Under the pieces are notes generated by a model. It was not told the origin of the DNA and did not search any database. It saw nothing but the letters and a program-made list of their open reading frames with translations. DNA of 30,268 nt from a virus, in IMG/VR virus record IMGVR_UViG_3300000233_000019, positions 1-30,268 of that record. The stretch is one strand, 5' to 3'. A program made the position numbers and the translations under genes. Shown here piece after piece: positions 27,729 to 30,268 of this stretch (its first letter is position 1; each line of letters opens with the position of its first letter).

Positions 27729-29207
27729 TTAAATTATAGTTGATTCATTATTCGATAACTCAAAATCGTCTCCCAAATTTAGTTCTGGGTAGTTTTCTTT
27801 TATCTTTTTAGGGTCGCCTTTGTAGAACACTAATACATTTTGGTGCATCTTACCAATCTTTCTGCCACCATTGAATTGACGACGAACACGAACAGCCAAG
27901 CTGCCGACAACATTCACTAATATGATTTCGTTGTATAATTCCATTCCAGCATCTCTAAATGCTTGAATAGTATCACTAACAAAATTTAAGTAAAATCCTT
28001 TCTTATCTCGAACATCACCAACAACAAAACAAGCAAAACGGTCATCTTTCAATTGCTCAACAGATTTCTTTATAATACTGAAATAAGCATCTTTAAAATC
28101 TTCATAAGTCATATTTGATAAATCCTTTGGATCTTCACTGTATTTTTCAAGGTAAGCGTAAGGAGGACAACTATACACAAAATCCGGTGCAACTGAAATT
28201 GTATCTAAAACATCATTACTATCTCCATCAAACCATTCTACATTTTCAATTCCTAATATTGATGCTTGTTTTCTGTTGGCTTCTACCTGGTCCAATCTTA
28301 AATCAATTCCTTTGTATGGATAACCAAGAACACCAGCGACTATACCACGAACAGAACCACCAGCAAAAGGGTCAAGTATTGTTCCACCATCTGGACAAAA
28401 CCAACGATAAGACAATTCACAAAGTACAGGGTCAAAGATACTCGCACCTTCATAAACGTGCATTCCTTTTTTCTTTGCATAGTCAAGGATTTCATCCCAC
28501 TCTGGATCTCGTCCCAAACTTTCACGCATTTTATTTCGTAGTTCATAGATTGCTGTTGATTGTCCGCTTTTTGCAATTAGTTCAACATCTTCTCTGGTTT
28601 CTTGAGAGTTGAAACCAAGAGCCAGCCATTTGCGTTTGCGTTCTTGCCATACACCAGAACGTGTATCTAAAATTGAGAATGGTGGAAATATAAAGCTATC
28701 TTTCAATGATGCTGGAATGATTTTCTCTTCCTCGTTTCCTTCTGATTTATTCAACAATCCTTGAAATGCAATATCATCAAACTCTGGAATGTTCATCATT
28801 GCCTGTAAGTCTGGAAAATCTAAATCAAAATTCTTAACAAAATCAAGCAATCCTTGTTGTGTTATTCTTGCATAAGCCGATGAATAAACTAAAACCAATT
28901 CAGCAGCTTCTTTCATATTGGAGCAATCAATAAAAGTTGCAGGAAGCATATCAGGAACATTAGCACCAAGTTCAACAGCTTCGTTTAAATCTAAACATCT
29001 GTGGCGACCATCAAGACAATAATTTACACCTTCATTTTGCCAAACCATAAATGGTGCAACAAATTGATACTTTAAAAGTGATTCAAGTAATTTCTTATTA
29101 CCGTTTGGCAACCACTCCTTGAAATCATCTTGTTGAATGAATTGTAATTCACGCCAATTGACTAATTCAGTTTTAATAATTCGAGATTCAATAATTTGTT
29201 CAGACAT
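27729..29207 (-). CDS. ParB-like nuclease domain fused to DNA (N6-adenine/N4-cytosine) methyltransferase
   Basis: 492 residues from ATG 29207 (MSEQIIESRIIKTELVNWRE); a nearer ATG at 29231 would leave almost no leader. Residues ~1-105 are a ParB/Srx-type N-terminal domain with the CLDGRHR motif (64-70), typical of phage ParB-like proteins. After a linker, ~255-475 is a SAM-dependent methyltransferase: motif I ILDPFAGGSVRG (277-288), IDLR as the acidic SAM ribose-binding strand (~301-304), and motif IV as SCPPY (346-350), in which Cys replaces the usual D, N or S of the DPPY form. The rest ends NVLVFYKGDPKKIKENYPEL. Such fusions would modify phage DNA to evade restriction or to mark packaging sites (inference). 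Its promoter lies at 29239-29270. Confidence 0.88.
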   Translation of the reverse strand: MSEQIIESRIIKTELVNWRELQFIQQDDFKEWLPNGNKKLLESLLKYQFVAPFMVWQNEGVNYCLDGRHRCLDLNEAVELGANVPDMLPATFIDCSNMKEAAELVLVYSSAYARITQQGLLDFVKNFDLDFPDLQAMMNIPEFDDIAFQGLLNKSEGNEEEKIIPASLKDSFIFPPFSILDTRSGVWQERKRKWLALGFNSQETREDVELIAKSGQSTAIYELRNKMRESLGRDPEWDEILDYAKKKGMHVYEGASIFDPVLCELSYRWFCPDGGTILDPFAGGSVRGIVAGVLGYPYKGIDLRLDQVEANRKQASILGIENVEWFDGDSNDVLDTISVAPDFVYSCPPYAYLEKYSEDPKDLSNMTYEDFKDAYFSIIKKSVEQLKDDRFACFVVGDVRDKKGFYLNFVSDTIQAFRDAGMELYNEIILVNVVGSLAVRVRRQFNGGRKIGKMHQNVLVFYKGDPKKIKENYPELNLGDDFELSNNESTII

Positions 29208-29238
29208 ATTTTTATTTTCTTTAGGAAACATTATGCAA

Positions 29239-29278
29239 CAAAAGTAGTAAAATATGTTATTAAGTTGCAAAATATGTT
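29239..29278 (-). promoter_or_regulatory. ParB-methyltransferase operon promoter with AACATATTTTGCAA box
   Basis: Minus strand: AACATATTTTGCAA (29278-29265) containing TTG at 29270-29268, 21-nt spacer, TACTTTTG (29246-29239). A second copy of AACATATTTT lies at 29258-29249, a 20-bp spacing (two helical turns). A predicted RNA start near 29234 gives a leader of ~27 nt to the ATG at 29207. Confidence 0.7.
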
Positions 29279-29282
29279 AAAC

Positions 29283-29310
29283 TAAAAAAGCCACTCATTA
29301 CAAGTGGCTT
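29283..29310 (-). terminator. terminator after the helicase gene
   Basis: 8-bp stem AAGCCACT (29288-29295) / AGTGGCTT (29303-29310) with a 7-nt loop. On the minus strand it runs into a T-tract. It lies 21 nt after the helicase stop and just before the ParB-methyltransferase promoter. Confidence 0.88.
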
Positions 29311-29331
29311 AGTTTTTTAAATAATTGATTT

Positions 29332-30268
29332 TTAAATTGTTGCAGCTTCACCCCAACTAATATTTATTTTACCATCTTCATCTTTCTGTTTAGTTATCAA
29401 ATCATTGAGTATGTCGAGGTCAATATCATATTCGGAATAAATATCTGAATTATCCTTGTATTCTAGTGTTTTTACGAAGTCATTTAGTCTTTCTTTGGTC
29501 ATTAATAGTGCCAAAAGGTTCGTTTCAATGGTTCCTTCATAGTTTATGAATATCACTCTTGTAATATTTTTAGAGTTGTATCTGATAAATCTAAAATAGA
29601 ATTGTTCAATCTTCGGAATGTTCCATTGAAGCGATTCTACAATTACAATATCACAAGTTGGAATGTTTACTGATGATTTCAAACTTTGTTGAGTACATAC
29701 AAGAATTCCGTTATGAGTGTTTTCAAAATCTTTGATGATGCTTTTACGTTTGTTGAAAGAAACATCGCCTACAATTTTGAATATAGTTCTAAATGGAAAC
29801 CGCTCTTGCAATTGTTCAAAGTACCAGTTCGTGCCTTTTATTGAAGTGCAACCGATGGCAACTTTCTCATCATTCTTTTCGCAGATCTGAAATATCTTTT
29901 TTGCTTTGTTTGGTATTCCAGAGCCATTATAAAAATCAAAGAATTGCGGTGTTGAGGTTGCTTCAATCATAAGTGTCAATTGCCGAATGATTCGGAGTAA
30001 AGCATCTTTTCTGCTATTACCCGTAGAAGTGAAGTAATCTCCTGCAATCGTTTCAAATTCTTTGATAATTTTACGATAGACTTCACGCTCGGATATTTCT
30101 TGAGAAACTTTGATATTTTCTACTTTGTATTTTTCTCCAGCAATTTCTTTGAATTTTCTTGTGATGATTGTTTTTTCAATGATTTCACGGAGGAACTCTT
30201 CGTTGTATAAATCTTGATTTTGCTTTTGAATTCCAAAGACAGTTCCTTTGCTTGGATTGAAACATCGT
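29332..30268 (-). CDS. C-terminal part of an SNF2-type DNA/RNA helicase (cut by window edge)
   Basis: At least 311 residues are visible and the frame is open to the end of the window, so the N-terminus with motifs I-III is missing. A TTG near 29979 is not a real start, because the reading frame continues upstream without a stop. Visible helicase C-domain features: KAKKIFQICEKNDEKVAIGC, the strand KIVGDVSFNKRKSIIKDFEN, GILVCTQQSLKSSVNIPTCD as motif V, and ESLQWNIPKIEQFYFRFIRY, where a degenerate motif VI (Q-x-x-x-R-x-x-R) is found. Upstream residues (RKFKEIAGEKYKV, ISEREVYRKII, LLRIIRQLTLMI) fit the SNF2 subfamily linker. It probably belongs to the phage replication or recombination block. Confidence 0.8.
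   Translation of the reverse strand, partial: RCFNPSKGTVFGIQKQNQDLYNEEFLREIIEKTIITRKFKEIAGEKYKVENIKVSQEISEREVYRKIIKEFETIAGDYFTSTGNSRKDALLRIIRQLTLMIEATSTPQFFDFYNGSGIPNKAKKIFQICEKNDEKVAIGCTSIKGTNWYFEQLQERFPFRTIFKIVGDVSFNKRKSIIKDFENTHNGILVCTQQSLKSSVNIPTCDIVIVESLQWNIPKIEQFYFRFIRYNSKNITRVIFINYEGTIETNLLALLMTKERLNDFVKTLEYKDNSDIYSEYDIDLDILNDLITKQKDEDGKINISWGEAATI

Noticed and set aside
28115-28612. Rightward 165-codon frame inside the methyltransferase gene
   Set aside because: The translation is His/Leu/Gln-rich noise, while the opposite strand carries clear ParB and methyltransferase motifs.
29977-29979. TTG as start of the helicase
   Set aside because: The same frame is open without stops to the edge of the window and reads as helicase sequence, so the gene is partial and this is not a start.
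1-30268. CRISPR array or insertion sequence
   Set aside because: No regularly spaced repeat series and no transposase motif was seen on either strand.

Overview
The window is the left part of an integrated temperate phage in an AT-rich genome of the Bacteroidota, most likely a Flavobacteriaceae host. The signs of the host are: promoters of the TTG-N19..21-TAnnTTTG type with no Shine-Dalgarno sequences, a SprB-like adhesin repeat in a tail protein, a flavobacterial-style signal peptide on a fibre protein, and DUF3127 and HicAB homologues. The prophage sits next to the 3' end of a tRNA-Ser(UGA) gene (19..103). The tyrosine integrase follows at once, so position ~100 is one prophage end. The other end lies beyond base 30268.

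Layout. (1) 19..1636, plus strand: tRNA-Ser, terminator, integrase, a small membrane protein, then a bidirectional terminator. (2) 1671..2326, minus strand: a HicA/HicB toxin-antitoxin pair whose operator palindrome lies inside its promoter. (3) 2449..8657, minus strand: fibre and lysis block (two fibre/baseplate-type proteins, a fibre-associated protein, three small or multi-pass membrane proteins including holin candidates, a GH108 endolysin, and a membrane-anchored protein in spanin position), closed by a strong terminator at 2387..2425. (4) 8766..8987, plus strand: a single His-rich membrane protein that looks like a moron. (5) 9036..22558, minus strand: head and tail structural operon (scaffold-like, decoration-like, capsid, connector, tail completion, tail tube, small tail genes, tape measure, two large tail-tip proteins). 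(6) 22692..26894, minus strand: tRNA-Tyr, three small genes, large terminase, portal, DUF7220, a small membrane protein, DUF3127, then a terminator. (7) 26967..29207, minus strand: ParB-methyltransferase fusion, a small coiled-coil gene, and a TerS-like protein. (8) 29332..30268: the C-terminal part of an SNF2-type helicase, cut by the window edge. The gene order is that of a siphovirus. The 1213-residue tape measure suggests a tail near 180 nm at about 1.5 angstrom per residue (inference).

Transcription can be read from the sequence. Hairpin terminators close most units, and two matched promoter pairs appear. Promoters at 8677..8720 and 22593..22636 share a 21-bp palindrome exactly 15 nt upstream of an identical TACATTTG box; they head the fibre/lysis operon and the head/tail operon. 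Promoters at 26907..26949 and 29239..29278 share an AACATATTTTGCAA box overlapping the -33 element, with an identical 21-nt spacer; they head the tRNA/terminase/portal operon and the ParB-methyltransferase/TerS operon. The simplest model is two regulons, each with its own DNA-binding regulator. Neither regulator gene is evident in the window.

Other points of interest are a Sec signal peptide on a phage fibre, the SprB-like repeat in a tail protein, a 54-residue holin-like gene, a phage tRNA-Tyr with an imperfect T-stem, and an EF-hand-like calcium loop in the endolysin.
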